Counted from the stretch's first letter, positions 8,647-19,053 are shown. The stretch: DNA of 64,000 nucleotides from Chlamydia felis Fe/C-56 (GCF_000009945.1 NC_007899.1:744001-808000), one strand, 5' to 3'. Program-made: numbers and translations. Notes: generated by a model not told the origin, from the letters alone.

Positions 8647-10068
8647 CTAAGCAGGCATAAAGTTAATTTGCAAATGACCAATAAGATTGTGAATGGGATC
8701 GAAATACCATTGAAAAATCTCAGAATTCGCAACAGGTTTGGATAAACTCAAATCTTTTTTAAAGACAGTATCTGCCCTTTCAGCAACTTCTGGAGAATCA
8801 ATGACCACTATACTTTCATAATCAAAAAGATCGCTTTTCTTTCCAAAATTGTAGCTACCTATTACAAAGAAACGTTGATCCACAATCATACATTTTTTAT
8901 GTAGCTGCGTATCGCGCACAAAATATTCACTTATAGAAAGAGAACTACATGGTTGCTTTTTAGAAAAGGCGTACTTCTTCCATAACGAGGGGCGCTCGCC
9001 ATAAGCTAAAAAGAAATAGTTCATACGATTTCCCCAAGCATATACGGCTGTAAGATCGGGACTATTTTCAGTACATCCATTGGTGAGGATTTCTGTGCGT
9101 ACTCCACGATGACATGCTGATTTTATTCCCTCAATAATTTCATCTTTAGGGATAAAGTACATGTTCGCAATTTGGATAGATTTCTCTGCCCCGGAAATTA
9201 AACGTACATATTCTTGAGTAATAGCATTTATGCTCTCATCTGGGCCTGAAAAAATGACGCGGATATTTTTAAGATCTGTTGTTATAAAATCGACGTGATC
9301 CTCTATTTCACGGCAATAGGTAGACTCGGCCTCTTCAACGGAGAGCTCAGGGAAAGAAAGCGCTCGAAAATCACTGAGATTCTTATTAAACCACGGATTA
9401 TTTGCATAAGCACTCCAAAGAGCGTAGTGCGCATGAAATTCTTTTCTTAACTCGCTCCCAAGTTTTGCCGAACAGAGAGTAACATCCTGATCACGAAACG
9501 CTCGGGGTCTTTGAATTCCTCCAATAACTAAACGGGGAGATTCTACGGGGTCGGGAATCGCATCCCCTCTAGTACACATAAAGTCTTCGAAATTCGTTCC
9601 TCCCATAAAAATGAACTTACCGTCCACGATAGAAAGCTTTATATGACTCTCTATTACATTAGGAGCTAGAATACTCGATCCTGGAGGACAGCCGGTAAAC
9701 ATATAGAAGAACCTATCAGGCCAAAGGGATCTCATATGTTCAAGAAGTTGCTTATCCTTGCTATCAATAAATGTAGGCTGAATGAGGATATAGGCACGCA
9801 GCTCGGGAACCTCAGACATACGAGCATCCAAATGCTCGATAATCTCGGTTAATAGGTCGCCCCCGGCCATACAGGGACATAGTTCAACATAATGATTAGC
9901 GACATCGATGGCTGATAGAAGTTTTTCGTAAACTTCCACACTATTCTCGTGAACAAGGACTCCGGCCTGTTCTTGATAGGAGGGGAAATGCACTATGAAA
10001 GCGCAAGCATCTTTTGTTATAAACGAACAGAAGATAGCAATAACTAAACCCCAATGTATCTTTTTCAT
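8647..10068 (-). CDS. Secreted phospholipase D-family protein (CT284-type)
   Basis: A 473-residue protein with two HKD active-site motifs: HIKLSIVD (H142, K144, D149) and HKKCMIVD (H390, K392, D397). Each is followed by the usual G[GS]xNF segment (MGGTNFED, IGSYNFGK). Both halves are intact, so it should be catalytically competent in hydrolysis or transfer at phosphodiester bonds, of lipids or nucleic acid. The first about 23 residues (basic start, hydrophobic core, ACAF) look like a signal peptide, placing it in the periplasm or outside. It overlaps lplA by 4 bases (ATGA type) and is probably translated from the same mRNA. Substrate cannot be told from sequence; cardiolipin synthase-like activity is an alternative. 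Confidence 0.85.
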   Translation of the reverse strand: MKKIHWGLVIAIFCSFITKDACAFIVHFPSYQEQAGVLVHENSVEVYEKLLSAIDVANHYVELCPCMAGGDLLTEIIEHLDARMSEVPELRAYILIQPTFIDSKDKQLLEHMRSLWPDRFFYMFTGCPPGSSILAPNVIESHIKLSIVDGKFIFMGGTNFEDFMCTRGDAIPDPVESPRLVIGGIQRPRAFRDQDVTLCSAKLGSELRKEFHAHYALWSAYANNPWFNKNLSDFRALSFPELSVEEAESTYCREIEDHVDFITTDLKNIRVIFSGPDESINAITQEYVRLISGAEKSIQIANMYFIPKDEIIEGIKSACHRGVRTEILTNGCTENSPDLTAVYAWGNRMNYFFLAYGERPSLWKKYAFSKKQPCSSLSISEYFVRDTQLHKKCMIVDQRFFVIGSYNFGKKSDLFDYESIVVIDSPEVAERADTVFKKDLSLSKPVANSEIFQWYFDPIHNLIGHLQINFMPA

Positions 10069-10781
10069 AGAAGTCCTCTTGAAAAGATCTGAATTAACCC
10101 CTCTTTAATTGCCCTTCTCGCATCAAAAAGATCTGAAGAAGATGCAGACAAGCCTAGGGGGAAAAAAGCTCGTTTTTCAATTGCCGGAACTATAGTATCT
10201 ATAACATCTGGCAAAAGAAACTTTTGATAAAACTCTAAAGGACTCCCTGATAAAAATACGGATCCCTGGTGGAGGAATCCATGTTTCACAGTACGCTGGG
10301 CAGCTCCCCCAACCTTCCTATCCCCCATCATAACATCGTATTTTGATGCTCTAGCCATACAAAAATTCGAGGTTTGCGGATGATGCGCGTCCTCGTTGAA
10401 AGCTAGGGTTCCTTCTATACGAAAAACTTTACTCAAAACCTGTAGCACGATCTGATTTACCGAATGATAATTCTCTAGTACAGTAGGTGCGTACAGAGGA
10501 TGTTCTGATGACACTAGCAACGAAAAAGCATAGTCCCCGTGATGAAAAACAAAGCCTCCCCCCGTGGGCCGAATGGCAGAATCCATACCAAGAGCAGCTC
10601 GATCGTCAATTAAAAATTTTTCTGGACGCATGAAATAGCCGTAAGTGAGGGGATATAGACCGCTCCACTCGTAGAGGTGAAGAATTACCTCCCCCTTTTT
10701 CAGGTTCTCTAGCAAATACTTATCCCTAGCCATATGGGCTTCTGAGCTTCCTTTTCCGGAATCCACTATGCGAATGGTCAT
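10065..10781 (-). CDS. lplA: Lipoate-protein ligase A family protein
   Basis: A 238-residue member of the LplA/BPL family. The lipoate-binding loop RPTGGGFVFHHGDYAFSL and the catalytic lysine segment GDRKVGGAAQR are both clear. The family attaches lipoate, via lipoyl-AMP, to a lysine of lipoyl domains such as GcvH and the E2 subunits of 2-oxoacid dehydrogenases. The protein lacks the accessory C-terminal domain of E. coli LplA, so it could be an amidotransferase (LipL/LipM-like) or a short ligase. Two genes downstream is the lipoyl carrier gcvH. It is divergent from clpC across a 190-base spacer. The start is ATG 10781; the site before it is weak. Confidence 0.88.
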   Translation of the reverse strand: MTIRIVDSGKGSSEAHMARDKYLLENLKKGEVILHLYEWSGLYPLTYGYFMRPEKFLIDDRAALGMDSAIRPTGGGFVFHHGDYAFSLLVSSEHPLYAPTVLENYHSVNQIVLQVLSKVFRIEGTLAFNEDAHHPQTSNFCMARASKYDVMMGDRKVGGAAQRTVKHGFLHQGSVFLSGSPLEFYQKFLLPDVIDTIVPAIEKRAFFPLGLSASSSDLFDARRAIKEGLIQIFSRGLL

Positions 10782-10907
10782 AACTTAAGAGGGGGTGCAT
10801 TATTTGTTGAAAAATGTAGAAACAGTATAACACAGGGAGAGGATTCTTTACTATTTCGCAAAAAAAATTCTTTAATCTCTGTAATACCACATCTATTTAT
10901 CGAAGAG

Positions 10908-10936
10908 TTGCATCATTATTTTAAATGTCGTATATG
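10908..10936 (+). promoter_or_regulatory. Candidate sigma66 promoter for clpC
   Basis: TTGCAT (10908-10913) and TATATG (10931-10936) are separated by 17 bases and lie 36 bases before the clpC ATG. This fits the housekeeping consensus TTGACA-17-TATAAT with four matches in each box. Bases 10782-10971 between lplA and clpC contain no gene and no CIRCE-like inverted repeat that I can see. Confidence 0.45.
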
Positions 10937-10971
10937 CTTAAGGAAAGTTCTACCCGGTCTTTTAGGTTTTT

Positions 10972-13512
10972 ATGTTTGAGAAGTTTACTAACAGAGCAAA
11001 ACAAGTCATTAAATTGGCTAAAAAAGAGGCTCAGAGGTTAAATCATAACTATCTAGGCACAGAGCATATACTCTTAGGCTTACTCAAACTAGGTCAGGGC
11101 GTAGCCGTAAATGTACTGCGCAACTTAGGAGTAGATTTTGACACTGCGAAACAAGAAGTCGAGCGTCTGATCGGTTATGGACCTGAAATCCAGGTCTATG
11201 GTGATCCTGCCCTTACTGGAAGAGTAAAAAAATCTTTTGAATCTGCAAATGAAGAAGCTGGGGTTTTAGAACATAATTACGTAGGTACTGAACATCTTCT
11301 CTTAGGCATCTTAAATCAAGCCGATGGAGTTGCTTTACAGGTTTTAGAAAACTTACATATTGATCCCAGAGAAGTTCGTAAGGAAATTCTTAAGGAATTA
11401 GAAACATTCAATCTTCAACTTCCCCCATCATCATCTTCTTCTAATCCTAGAGGAAATTCATCTTCATCCTCTAAATCTTCTTCCCTAGGTCATACTCTGG
11501 GAGGAGAAAAAAATGATAAGTTATCGGCATTAAAAGCTTACGGTTATGATTTAACCGAAATGTTTCGTGAGTCTAAGCTTGATCCTGTCATAGGTCGTTC
11601 TACGGAAGTAGAGCGCCTGATCCTTATCCTATGTCGCAGAAGAAAAAATAACCCTGTACTTATCGGGGAAGCTGGTGTAGGTAAAACGGCTATCGTTGAA
11701 GGATTAGCGCAAAAGATCATTTCCAATGAAGTTCCCGATACTTTACGCAAAAAACGTTTAATTACCCTAGATCTTGCCTTAATGATTGCAGGAACTAAAT
11801 ATCGCGGTCAATTTGAAGAACGTATCAAAGCAGTTATGGATGAAGTCCGCAAACACGGAAACATCCTTTTATTTATCGATGAGCTACATACAATCGTAGG
11901 TGCGGGTGCTGCTGAAGGAGCTATTGATGCTTCTAACATCTTAAAACCAGCTCTAGCACGTGGAGAAATTCAGTGTATTGGAGCCACAACAATTGATGAA
12001 TACCGCAAGCATATTGAAAAAGATGCTGCTTTAGAACGCAGATTCCAAAAAATTATTGTGCACCCACCTAGTGTAGATGAAACTATAGAAATTCTACGTG
12101 GGTTAAAAAAGAAATACGAAGAGCATCATAATGTTTCTATTACAGAAGAAGCATTGAAAGCTGCGGCCACTTTATCTGATCAGTATGTTCACGGTCGTTT
12201 CCTTCCAGACAAAGCTATTGATTTGCTTGATGAGGCTGGAGCGCGTGTACGTGTCAATACCATGGATCAGCCTACAGAGTTAATGAAACTCGAAGCTGAG
12301 ATTGAAACTACGAAGCTCGCTAAAGAGCAAGCGATTGGCACACAAGAATACGAAAAGGCGGCAGGATTACGCGACGAAGAGAAAAAGCTTCGAGAACGTC
12401 TCTCCAACATGAAACAAGAATGGGAAAATCACAAAGAAGAGCATCAGATTCCCGTGGATGAGGAAGCAGTTGCTCAAGTGGTCTCCTTACAAACAGGTAT
12501 TCCTTCCGCAAGGCTTACTGAAGCTGAAAGTGAAAAGTTACTTAAGTTAGAAGATACTCTACGTAAAAAAGTCATAGGTCAAGATCAGGCAGTAGCAAGC
12601 ATTTGCCGAGCTATTCGTCGTTCAAGAACTGGCATTAAAGATCCCAACCGTCCAACAGGCTCATTCTTATTCCTAGGCCCCACTGGAGTAGGGAAAACGT
12701 TGCTAGCTCAACAGATTGCCATCGAAATGTTTGGTGGTGAGGATGCTTTAATTCAAGTAGATATGTCTGAGTACATGGAGAAGTTCGCCGCCACCAAAAT
12801 GATGGGATCGCCTCCAGGGTACGTTGGTCACGAGGAAGGTGGTCATCTTACGGAACAAGTACGTCGTCGTCCTTACTGTGTTGTTTTATTCGATGAGATT
12901 GAAAAAGCTCATCCCGACATTATGGACTTAATGTTGCAAATTCTAGAGCAAGGACGTCTTACAGACTCGTTTGGTCGCAAGATTAATTTCCGTCATGCGA
13001 TCATTATCATGACTTCGAACTTAGGTGCGGACTTAATTAAAAAGAGTGGGGAAATTGGTTTTGGCACTCGATCGAATTTTGATTACAAAGTCATCCAAGA
13101 AAAAATCGAAAATGCTGTGAAGAAGCATTTAAAACCGGAGTTTATCAACCGTTTGGATGAAAGTGTCATCTTCCGTCCTTTAGAGAAAGATGCTTTATCT
13201 CAGATTATCCATTTAGAAATTAATAAACTGGATTCCCGTTTGAAAAATTACCAAATGGCTTTAAGCATTCCAGATTCCGTGATTTCTTTCTTAGTTACGA
13301 AAGGCCACTCTCCAGAAATGGGAGCACGACCCTTACGTCGAGTTATTGAGCAGTATCTTGAAGATCCTCTTGCGGAGCTTTTGCTTAAGGAGTCTTGCCG
13401 TCAAGAAGCGAGAAAGCTTCGTGCTAGTCTCACAGAAGATCGAGTAACTTTCGAGCGCGAGGAAGAACAATCTGAAAGTATTCCGGCAACTATACCGACT
13501 GGGGAGTCATAG
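10972..13512 (+). CDS. clpC: ATP-dependent Clp protease ATPase subunit ClpC
   Basis: An 846-residue HSP100 ATPase of normal ClpC length. It has two N-terminal Clp repeats (residues about 1-145), a Ser-rich linker (about 152-172), and a first AAA+ module with Walker [10 protein letters not shown] and Walker [11 protein letters not shown] middle domain follows with a UVR-like segment ([13 protein letters not shown]), then a second AAA+ module with GPTGVGKTL and [11 protein letters not shown], and a C-terminal ClpB-D2-small domain. It unfolds substrates for the ClpP peptidase. The start ATG 10972 matches the family N-terminus [12 protein letters not shown]. The 3' end overlaps convergent mnmA by 23 bases. 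No adjacent ctsR or mcsB is present. Confidence 0.98.
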   Translation: MFEKFTNRAKQVIKLAKKEAQRLNHNYLGTEHILLGLLKLGQGVAVNVLRNLGVDFDTAKQEVERLIGYGPEIQVYGDPALTGRVKKSFESANEEAGVLEHNYVGTEHLLLGILNQADGVALQVLENLHIDPREVRKEILKELETFNLQLPPSSSSSNPRGNSSSSSKSSSLGHTLGGEKNDKLSALKAYGYDLTEMFRESKLDPVIGRSTEVERLILILCRRRKNNPVLIGEAGVGKTAIVEGLAQKIISNEVPDTLRKKRLITLDLALMIAGTKYRGQFEERIKAVMDEVRKHGNILLFIDELHTIVGAGAAEGAIDASNILKPALARGEIQCIGATTIDEYRKHIEKDAALERRFQKIIVHPPSVDETIEILRGLKKKYEEHHNVSITEEALKAAATLSDQYVHGRFLPDKAIDLLDEAGARVRVNTMDQPTELMKLEAEIETTKLAKEQAIGTQEYEKAAGLRDEEKKLRERLSNMKQEWENHKEEHQIPVDEEAVAQVVSLQTGIPSARLTEAESEKLLKLEDTLRKKVIGQDQAVASICRAIRRSRTGIKDPNRPTGSFLFLGPTGVGKTLLAQQIAIEMFGGEDALIQVDMSEYMEKFAATKMMGSPPGYVGHEEGGHLTEQVRRRPYCVVLFDEIEKAHPDIMDLMLQILEQGRLTDSFGRKINFRHAIIIMTSNLGADLIKKSGEIGFGTRSNFDYKVIQEKIENAVKKHLKPEFINRLDESVIFRPLEKDALSQIIHLEINKLDSRLKNYQMALSIPDSVISFLVTKGHSPEMGARPLRRVIEQYLEDPLAELLLKESCRQEARKLRASLTEDRVTFEREEEQSESIPATIPTGES

Positions 13513-14575
13513 AAATCTCTATGACCCCACCGCCTAGGCACCGCTCTCCGTCATAGAAGGCAATAGCTTGCCCTGGGGTGATTGCCTTCACGGGTGAAGC
13601 AAATCGCACGAGAACTTCATCTTCTCCTCTAAGTAGAATTTCACATTCCTCGTCATTGGAACGATAGCGCACTTTTGCGCTGCATGTTGTTATCGATTTT
13701 GGAGAAACAAACCAATTCAATTCTCTGGCTGTAAGTTCTGTTTGATATAGCAAGGGATGATCTTCTCCTCGTACTATATACACAATGTTTTTCTCCATAT
13801 CCTTACCAACAACGTAACATGGTTTTTCTGACCCCCCAAGATCCAATCCTCGTCGTTGGCCTATAGTGTAGTAATGCGCGCCTTCGTGATGACCTACCAC
13901 CCTCTGAGAATCATAATCCACAATATTACCTTCTAAGTTGGGTACAAACTTCTCTAGGAAACTTTTAAACGGCCGCTTCCCAATAAAACAGATTCCTGTA
14001 CTGTCTCTTTTTTGAGCTGTAGCCAGGCCTGCTTGAGCAGCAATAGAACGCACTTCTGTTTTTGTCTTATCTCCCAGGGGGAAAATCACATTCTCTAAAG
14101 ATTCTTTTCGCGTTCCACATAAAAAATAGCTTTGATCTTTTTGGGGATCAATTCCACGAAGTAAATTCACACCATTTTCATCTGGGGATACCCTGCAGTA
14201 ATGTCCTGTAGCCAAGAAATCACCCCCCAACTCACGAACCTTTTTCTGAAGCAAATCAAATTTGATTTCACGATTACAAAGAACATCGGGATTCGGCGTA
14301 TAACCTTCAGAATATCCTGTAAGAAAACGGGAAAAAACCCTCTCTCGATATTCTTTAGCAAAAGATACTGTGTAGTAGGGAATATCCAACTGCCCAGCAA
14401 CTTTTTCAACATCTTCATAATCTTTAGCTGTAGAACAAAGACCTTCACCGTCTTCTTCTTCCCAGTTCTTCATAAAAAGTCCCAGGACCTTATACGAAGT
14501 ATAATTTTTTAAAAGATAGGCGACTACAGAGGAGTCTACTCCCCCCGACATAGCAACAACAACAGTTTTATTCAT
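13490..14575 (-). CDS. mnmA: tRNA-specific 2-thiouridylase
   Basis: A 361-residue enzyme that puts sulfur on U34 of tRNA for Lys, Glu and Gln. The PP-loop [10 protein letters not shown] is near the N-terminus. The two catalytic cysteines are C100 (PDVLCNRE) and C196 (TGICFIGKR), matching the spacing of E. coli MnmA. I chose ATG 14575; an in-frame TTG two codons earlier is less likely. The last 23 bases overlap the convergent end of clpC. Upstream DNA (14576-14895) holds the promoter side and the terminator of the next minus-strand unit. Sulfur would come from a cysteine desulfurase encoded elsewhere. Confidence 0.97.
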   Translation of the reverse strand: MNKTVVVAMSGGVDSSVVAYLLKNYTSYKVLGLFMKNWEEEDGEGLCSTAKDYEDVEKVAGQLDIPYYTVSFAKEYRERVFSRFLTGYSEGYTPNPDVLCNREIKFDLLQKKVRELGGDFLATGHYCRVSPDENGVNLLRGIDPQKDQSYFLCGTRKESLENVIFPLGDKTKTEVRSIAAQAGLATAQKRDSTGICFIGKRPFKSFLEKFVPNLEGNIVDYDSQRVVGHHEGAHYYTIGQRRGLDLGGSEKPCYVVGKDMEKNIVYIVRGEDHPLLYQTELTARELNWFVSPKSITTCSAKVRYRSNDEECEILLRGEDEVLVRFASPVKAITPGQAIAFYDGERCLGGGVIEISMTPQSV

Positions 14576-14581
14576 AATCAA

Positions 14582-14895
14582 CTAAAAAGCAAAAGACTAT
14601 AGAAAGAATTACTTTATGTTACGCATGGAATATTTTTTTTTAATTTTTACCACTATATTTTAGGGAATTCCTTAGTATTAAGTCTTTCTAATTCTTGAAG
14701 TTTTTACCTCTATACTGGTGAGCTTTATGAATAGGAAAAGCAATCCCTAAAGCTCCTTATAAGATCATGTATTATAACAAACTATTGAAACATTGGGGAT
14801 TCATTTGAAAAAAAAGGCTCCCTATAAAACAGGGAGCCTTAGAATTATGATTTCAGTGATATTTTACCCTAAGAAAACGGTTAGCAATATTAGTT
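14582..14895. other. Gene-free spacer between mnmA and CT288-type gene
   Basis: This 314-base AT-rich stretch has no convincing coding region. It contains a hairpin with arms AGCTTT (14721-14726) and AAAGCT (14749-14754) and an inner AGG/CCT pairing, and a strong terminator at 14807-14840. Long T and A runs near 14631-14645 are typical of chlamydial promoter regions, probably serving mnmA. Confidence 0.6.
14807..14840 (-). terminator. Intrinsic terminator of the CT288-type gene
   Basis: Bases 14814-14823 (AAGGCTCCCT) and 14831-14840 (AGGGAGCCTT) form a perfect 10-bp GC-containing stem with a 7-base loop. On the minus strand the stem is followed at once by a run of T. It lies 56 bases after the stop of the 572-residue gene. 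This is a textbook rho-independent terminator. Confidence 0.85.
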
Positions 14896-16614
14896 CTAAT
14901 TTCCTTCATAATCTATCATTGCCAGCAGACGCATCTGCATTACCGATAGTTGGTTAAGAATGCGGGTGCAGTCACTACACGTATCAGTCCAAATACCAAT
15001 GATATCATCTGAACAACGATCAACTCGGAGTTTCCCTTCTTGAAGATCTTGGAATAGAGTCTCAACGCGATTAATATCTTTTTTCAAAGTCCGTATATTT
15101 TTTCTATAAGAATCCAGTTCCTGATTTATATCTTCATATAAGGCGAGATAATCTTCTTTTTTCATGATCCTGGGACGGGCATCCCACATTTTCTCAATAG
15201 CACGTTTCCCTGAAGGCTTCCATCCTTTGCTGAACTTCAGGTCTTCTTCTCCTAAATGCTGTTTGTAATCCCCTATAAAGAGATCTCCTGCTCTGTCCCT
15301 TTGTCGTCTCTCTCTAGAAGCCTGTACACCTCTAGCAAGAATCTCATCAAATTCATCGTCATCACTTAATAAGTCGGAGCTCTCGCTAGGTAGATCCTGA
15401 GGATGGAGGGTATCATCCTCTTGAGCAAATTGTGCGTCAGTTGCTTCAACGATTTTTTGTTCTAAGTTTTGAGCATCCTGCTGCATTTTTGAGCTTAAAT
15501 GCCTATACATAAATTCCATCTCATCAAGCTGCTCATTCAAGGTCTGCAAACTATTCTGCAAAGTATTGTAGTGTGTATAAAAGTCTTCGCGATCCAAAGC
15601 CATTGTTTGATCAGCTTGTAGTGTAAGTTTCAACATACCCATTAGAACGTCTTGATGACGGGTCATGTCTTTAAGGAGATTTATATCGATCGAGGATTTC
15701 AGATCATTCAGTAACTGTTTTTTGTTTGTCTTTGATCTCTTTAGTATTGCCTTTATCGCATAGGACATACTTAAAACTGCAATCCCTATACCTATAGCAG
15801 CAGCTACAATCATAGGTAAAGCAAGAAGCCCCCCAGGAATTAATGCAGCAGCAACTGCAACAGAGGCAATGCCCCCAGCGACTAATCCTAAAGTTATTCC
15901 GGCATGAACCTTCTTCATCGTCTTGCTTAGAGTTTGCATCTTTAAAGAAAAGACACCGCCACTCTTGGATAATCCGGAGATAATGTTGTTTCCTAAATTG
16001 ACAAGGATCTCTTTTTTTCTAACGACACTAGAGTAACTTTCATCACGCTGAGAGAATTCCTCCTCGGAATGCACGGATTGCCATTCCTTCAGTAATCTTG
16101 AGCAATACTGATAATTGTCAGTAATCTGATTGAAACTTTCAAGAAGCTCAAGACCCTCTTCTCTATCTATTTGCTCTAGAATGCTCTGTTCATTCTTTCC
16201 CAACTTCATATTTAAATGGGAAAATTTATCCACCATAAGGTTATATTTAAGCCCGATCTCCTCTGGAGTCCCATTACTTGGGGATATCTCTTCACTCCTC
16301 CAAATCGTGCGGATATTATTCAGGCGCTTCTTATCAATAGCACCCCTCTTCATGTTGTTCGCCAAGGAGTGTACGGAAGCAAACAACATGCTTCCCCCAA
16401 GGCCTAGCAATGCGCCTCCTAAGGCTAGAGATATAGGCAAACCGATTGGAGTTCCCACGAGAAGAAAAATGGAAGCGAAAACAGATAAAACAGCTAGGAC
16501 AATTCCCACAACCTGCAAGGCTCTAGCAGTTTTCGGATTGTTATCTAAGAATGACTTTCCAATCTCTACCCGATTCAAGTTGGGACTTTGATATATAGGC
16601 TTTAACTCAGACAT
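14896..16614 (-). CDS. Putative inclusion membrane protein with two bilobed hydrophobic regions (CT288-type)
   Basis: A 572-residue protein. It has two pairs of hydrophobic segments: residues about 33-80 and about 237-290, each pair joined by a short Gly/Pro turn. Between and after them are long charged helical regions likely to form coiled coils (for example about 310-390 and 500-560). This four-segment, coiled-coil layout is seen in CT288-type Inc proteins placed in the inclusion membrane by type III secretion. No enzyme motif is visible. The position between mnmA and ptsN matches CT288. It has its own terminator (14807-14840) and AT-rich upstream DNA, so it is probably a single-gene unit. 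Host partner unknown from sequence. Confidence 0.75.
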   Translation of the reverse strand: MSELKPIYQSPNLNRVEIGKSFLDNNPKTARALQVVGIVLAVLSVFASIFLLVGTPIGLPISLALGGALLGLGGSMLFASVHSLANNMKRGAIDKKRLNNIRTIWRSEEISPSNGTPEEIGLKYNLMVDKFSHLNMKLGKNEQSILEQIDREEGLELLESFNQITDNYQYCSRLLKEWQSVHSEEEFSQRDESYSSVVRKKEILVNLGNNIISGLSKSGGVFSLKMQTLSKTMKKVHAGITLGLVAGGIASVAVAAALIPGGLLALPMIVAAAIGIGIAVLSMSYAIKAILKRSKTNKKQLLNDLKSSIDINLLKDMTRHQDVLMGMLKLTLQADQTMALDREDFYTHYNTLQNSLQTLNEQLDEMEFMYRHLSSKMQQDAQNLEQKIVEATDAQFAQEDDTLHPQDLPSESSDLLSDDDEFDEILARGVQASRERRQRDRAGDLFIGDYKQHLGEEDLKFSKGWKPSGKRAIEKMWDARPRIMKKEDYLALYEDINQELDSYRKNIRTLKKDINRVETLFQDLQEGKLRVDRCSDDIIGIWTDTCSDCTRILNQLSVMQMRLLAMIDYEGN

Positions 16615-16721
16615 AATAAAAAAGAAAAAAAATGAAACAACTTATTTATATAATAACTCTTTTGTTTCAATTAATTATAAAAAAAGATCTGAGAGATATT
16701 AAAAGAAAAAGTTTTCATCAA

Positions 16722-16757
16722 AAAAAAGAGACAGAACCCTATAAGGCTCTGTCTCTT
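16722..16757 (-). terminator. Intrinsic terminator of the 493-residue gene
   Basis: AAGAGACAGA (16726-16735) pairs with TCTGTCTCTT (16748-16757); the stem extends by two more pairs after one mismatch. On the minus strand it is followed by seven T. It begins 30 bases after the stop of the gene at 16787-18268. Confidence 0.8.
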
Positions 16758-16786
16758 ATGTTTTTCTTCTTTTTCTTAAATACATT

Positions 16787-18268
16787 TTAGGGAGTCGGCT
16801 TGGGTGGGGGCGTCGTTCCTCCTGTAGAGGAGGTAGAATCTGAAGCATTGGCAATAATGATGGCTCCAACGATCATGGCGATAACTGTAACGACCGTGGT
16901 ACATACAGAGATACTTGTATGTGTACGACGTTTAGCAACGCAGGATGAACAAGGCCAATCAGTCTCTGAGGAGTCACAACGGTATTGCTTGGCAGAAAGA
17001 TAGCTTTTTACGTTTGTATTTCCTGCAGATGCAGCTACACCGTAGTAGTCATCTGTAACTAAGTTGTTAGCAACTTGATTTTGCTTATCAGAAGAATCCG
17101 ACTTAACGTTTTGAGAAGGCTCTTGAGCATTTTGTTCGTTGCGGGCACTTCTTCGAGTATTCGATGCTTTCTGAGCACGCACTTGAGGATTTACTGAAGA
17201 ATTACGTTTAACCTTAACAGCTGCAGCTTTTTCAACATCATAACGTAATGTTGAAGTAATTTTCCCGCCCCGAGCAATTTTATTTTCTTTTACTCGAGCT
17301 TCAAGAGCCTCTCTGGAAGACTTTCTCTTAGCTATTCTTTGTTCTCTAGCCAGATCTTGGATCAGTTTATCTCTTTCTTTTAAAGCAACAGCTTCTGCAT
17401 CAGGACGAACAAAAATAGGCAATACAGGCCCGTCCTTAAACTCACGCACAACTTGATTTTCTTCTTTGCTTTCAGAGAGGATTTTAGCTTCTCTATTCAC
17501 AACCATCGTTTTCAAGAAAGATCTAGGCGTCTTACTGGAAGATTCACGAACTCTTGCACCGGCTTGCTCGTGCATTTCAGTTTTTTCTCTAGCAGATAGA
17601 TCGGATGTACTTATAGCCGAATCATTAACAACGAGGTTATCAAAAGCAGGTTGATCACCCTCTTTAACAATTGTTGTTTTCAGGAACCACCCCGGTGTCT
17701 CATTACTAGGAGTTCCGATAAGCATACCGGTTCGTTTTTTCATCTGATTGCTTACAACAGCATTTTGCTCGCAACCACGGGCTTTTTTGCATCTTCGAGA
17801 ATACTGTCCCCCACGAGTTAGGAGAGCTAGAGCTCTATTTTGAACAAAGCTTTCACAAACACCGATACCTTCATGAATTTGTTGATTAAGAGAGACCTGT
17901 TCTTTCTTTCTCTTTTCTTCCCTCAGACGGCGTTTCTCTAAAAAAGAGAGGCTTTGTTTTTGACGCTCTTGTCTTCGATCTCGTTTCTCTTGATTAAGCT
18001 TACTGACTAATAGAAGGGAGGATCTATTGACTTCTTTATCCTTTCCGGCTTCTTTTTCTTTTTGTTGTGCAAGTCTATGTTCTTGAATCTTTTGCAATCG
18101 TAGCTCTTTCTTGTTTGGCCTACTTTCCAAAGCAATTAAAGATTCATCAACATACGAGGAGCTAACTTCAAAAGGAGAAACCGCAGCACTTGCGTAACTG
18201 ACAGAGTGGGAAAAAGTTAACAAAATGGAAAGCATTGCAAGTTGCGAAGTGCGCTTAGAACTCATCAT
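16787..18268 (-). CDS. Hypothetical secreted, repeat-containing protein with C-terminal membrane segment (CT289-position)
   Basis: A 493-residue protein I cannot assign. It has a possible signal peptide (residues about 1-28, ending SYASAA), then a very charged Lys/Arg/Glu/Gln-rich region (about 50-130) likely to be helical. A short motif is repeated, TPGWFLKTTIV at 191 and TPRSFLKTMVV at 247. A cysteine cluster (CDSSETDWPCSSC) precedes one hydrophobic segment (about 450-476), and the tail is Thr/Pro-rich. The overall design suggests an exported protein anchored near its C-terminus. Its position between the CT288-type gene and ptsN corresponds to CT289. An AGGAG lies 12 bases before ATG 18268; the second codon is also ATG. 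Has its own terminator. Confidence 0.65.
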   Translation of the reverse strand: MMSSKRTSQLAMLSILLTFSHSVSYASAAVSPFEVSSSYVDESLIALESRPNKKELRLQKIQEHRLAQQKEKEAGKDKEVNRSSLLLVSKLNQEKRDRRQERQKQSLSFLEKRRLREEKRKKEQVSLNQQIHEGIGVCESFVQNRALALLTRGGQYSRRCKKARGCEQNAVVSNQMKKRTGMLIGTPSNETPGWFLKTTIVKEGDQPAFDNLVVNDSAISTSDLSAREKTEMHEQAGARVRESSSKTPRSFLKTMVVNREAKILSESKEENQVVREFKDGPVLPIFVRPDAEAVALKERDKLIQDLAREQRIAKRKSSREALEARVKENKIARGGKITSTLRYDVEKAAAVKVKRNSSVNPQVRAQKASNTRRSARNEQNAQEPSQNVKSDSSDKQNQVANNLVTDDYYGVAASAGNTNVKSYLSAKQYRCDSSETDWPCSSCVAKRRTHTSISVCTTVVTVIAMIVGAIIIANASDSTSSTGGTTPPPKPTP

Positions 18269-18366
18269 GCCGCTATAATCTCCTAGATCAGCCTATGAGA
18301 TCACCATAACAACAATAGGACTTTTTTCACAACTTGGAGTTGCAAATCTTTTATAGAGATTGATTG

Positions 18367-19053
18367 TTAATGGATTTGCGATTCCCAATTCTTAATATAA
18401 GCAAGAAGTTGTTCTTTTTCTGGATGGCTTATCAGAAAATTTCTTGCTTCTAAAGACATTCCAAGATGGACTATCTTATTTACTAAATTTAAATGACTTT
18501 TATCCTGGGATGCAAAAAGGAAAAATAGGATATTCACAGGTTTTCCATCCAGTGCTCCAAAATCAATACTTGTTGATAGGAACATAGGAACAACAACATC
18601 ATAATATGCATTGAGAAGAAAATCCTTTGCATGAGGAAGAGCAATGCCCCCTCCGATACCTGTAGACATGAGGCTTTCTCGATAAGTAAGCATTTCGAAA
18701 AGCACGCTGGCATCAAGATTAAATTTCTCTGCGATGTAAGAAGATGCGTATTGCAAAGCTTCAGCTTTGTTATTTACTGAAATGTCGCGGATAATCCCTC
18801 CACGATAAATCGCTTTATATAGGCTATATTTTAAAGAGAGATCTCGGAAATCCTCGTCTTTCTTCTCATCTTTTTCTAATCCCACAAGAACTTGATTATT
18901 CAGAATCCAATCTTCTATTTCTTCTCGATTGAATCTATGTTCGTTATTCATCCTGTAACTAGGGATAGCCCCTTCTTCTAGCCATCTACGAACCGTATTT
19001 TCAGAAACATCCAACAAGGATGCTAGCTCTTCTAATTTTAAATCCATAACCAC
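18367..19053 (-). CDS. ptsN: PTS EIIA-Ntr-like protein with N-terminal helix-turn-helix domain
   Basis: A 228-residue two-domain protein. Residues 4 to about 52 are an excisionase/MerR-type winged helix (LASLLDVSENTVRRWLEEG, then HRFNREEIEDWI). Residues about 78-228 are an EIIA type-2 domain with the phospho-histidine H141 in GIGGGIALPHAKDF. It would accept phosphate from HPr and may link phosphorylation state to DNA binding. Standard PtsN proteins lack the DNA-binding domain. It overlaps the upstream ptsN paralogue by one base. With ptsH and ptsI elsewhere in the window and no sugar permease seen, a regulatory PTS is likely. Confidence 0.88.
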   Translation of the reverse strand: MVMDLKLEELASLLDVSENTVRRWLEEGAIPSYRMNNEHRFNREEIEDWILNNQVLVGLEKDEKKDEDFRDLSLKYSLYKAIYRGGIIRDISVNNKAEALQYASSYIAEKFNLDASVLFEMLTYRESLMSTGIGGGIALPHAKDFLLNAYYDVVVPMFLSTSIDFGALDGKPVNILFFLFASQDKSHLNLVNKIVHLGMSLEARNFLISHPEKEQLLAYIKNWESQIH

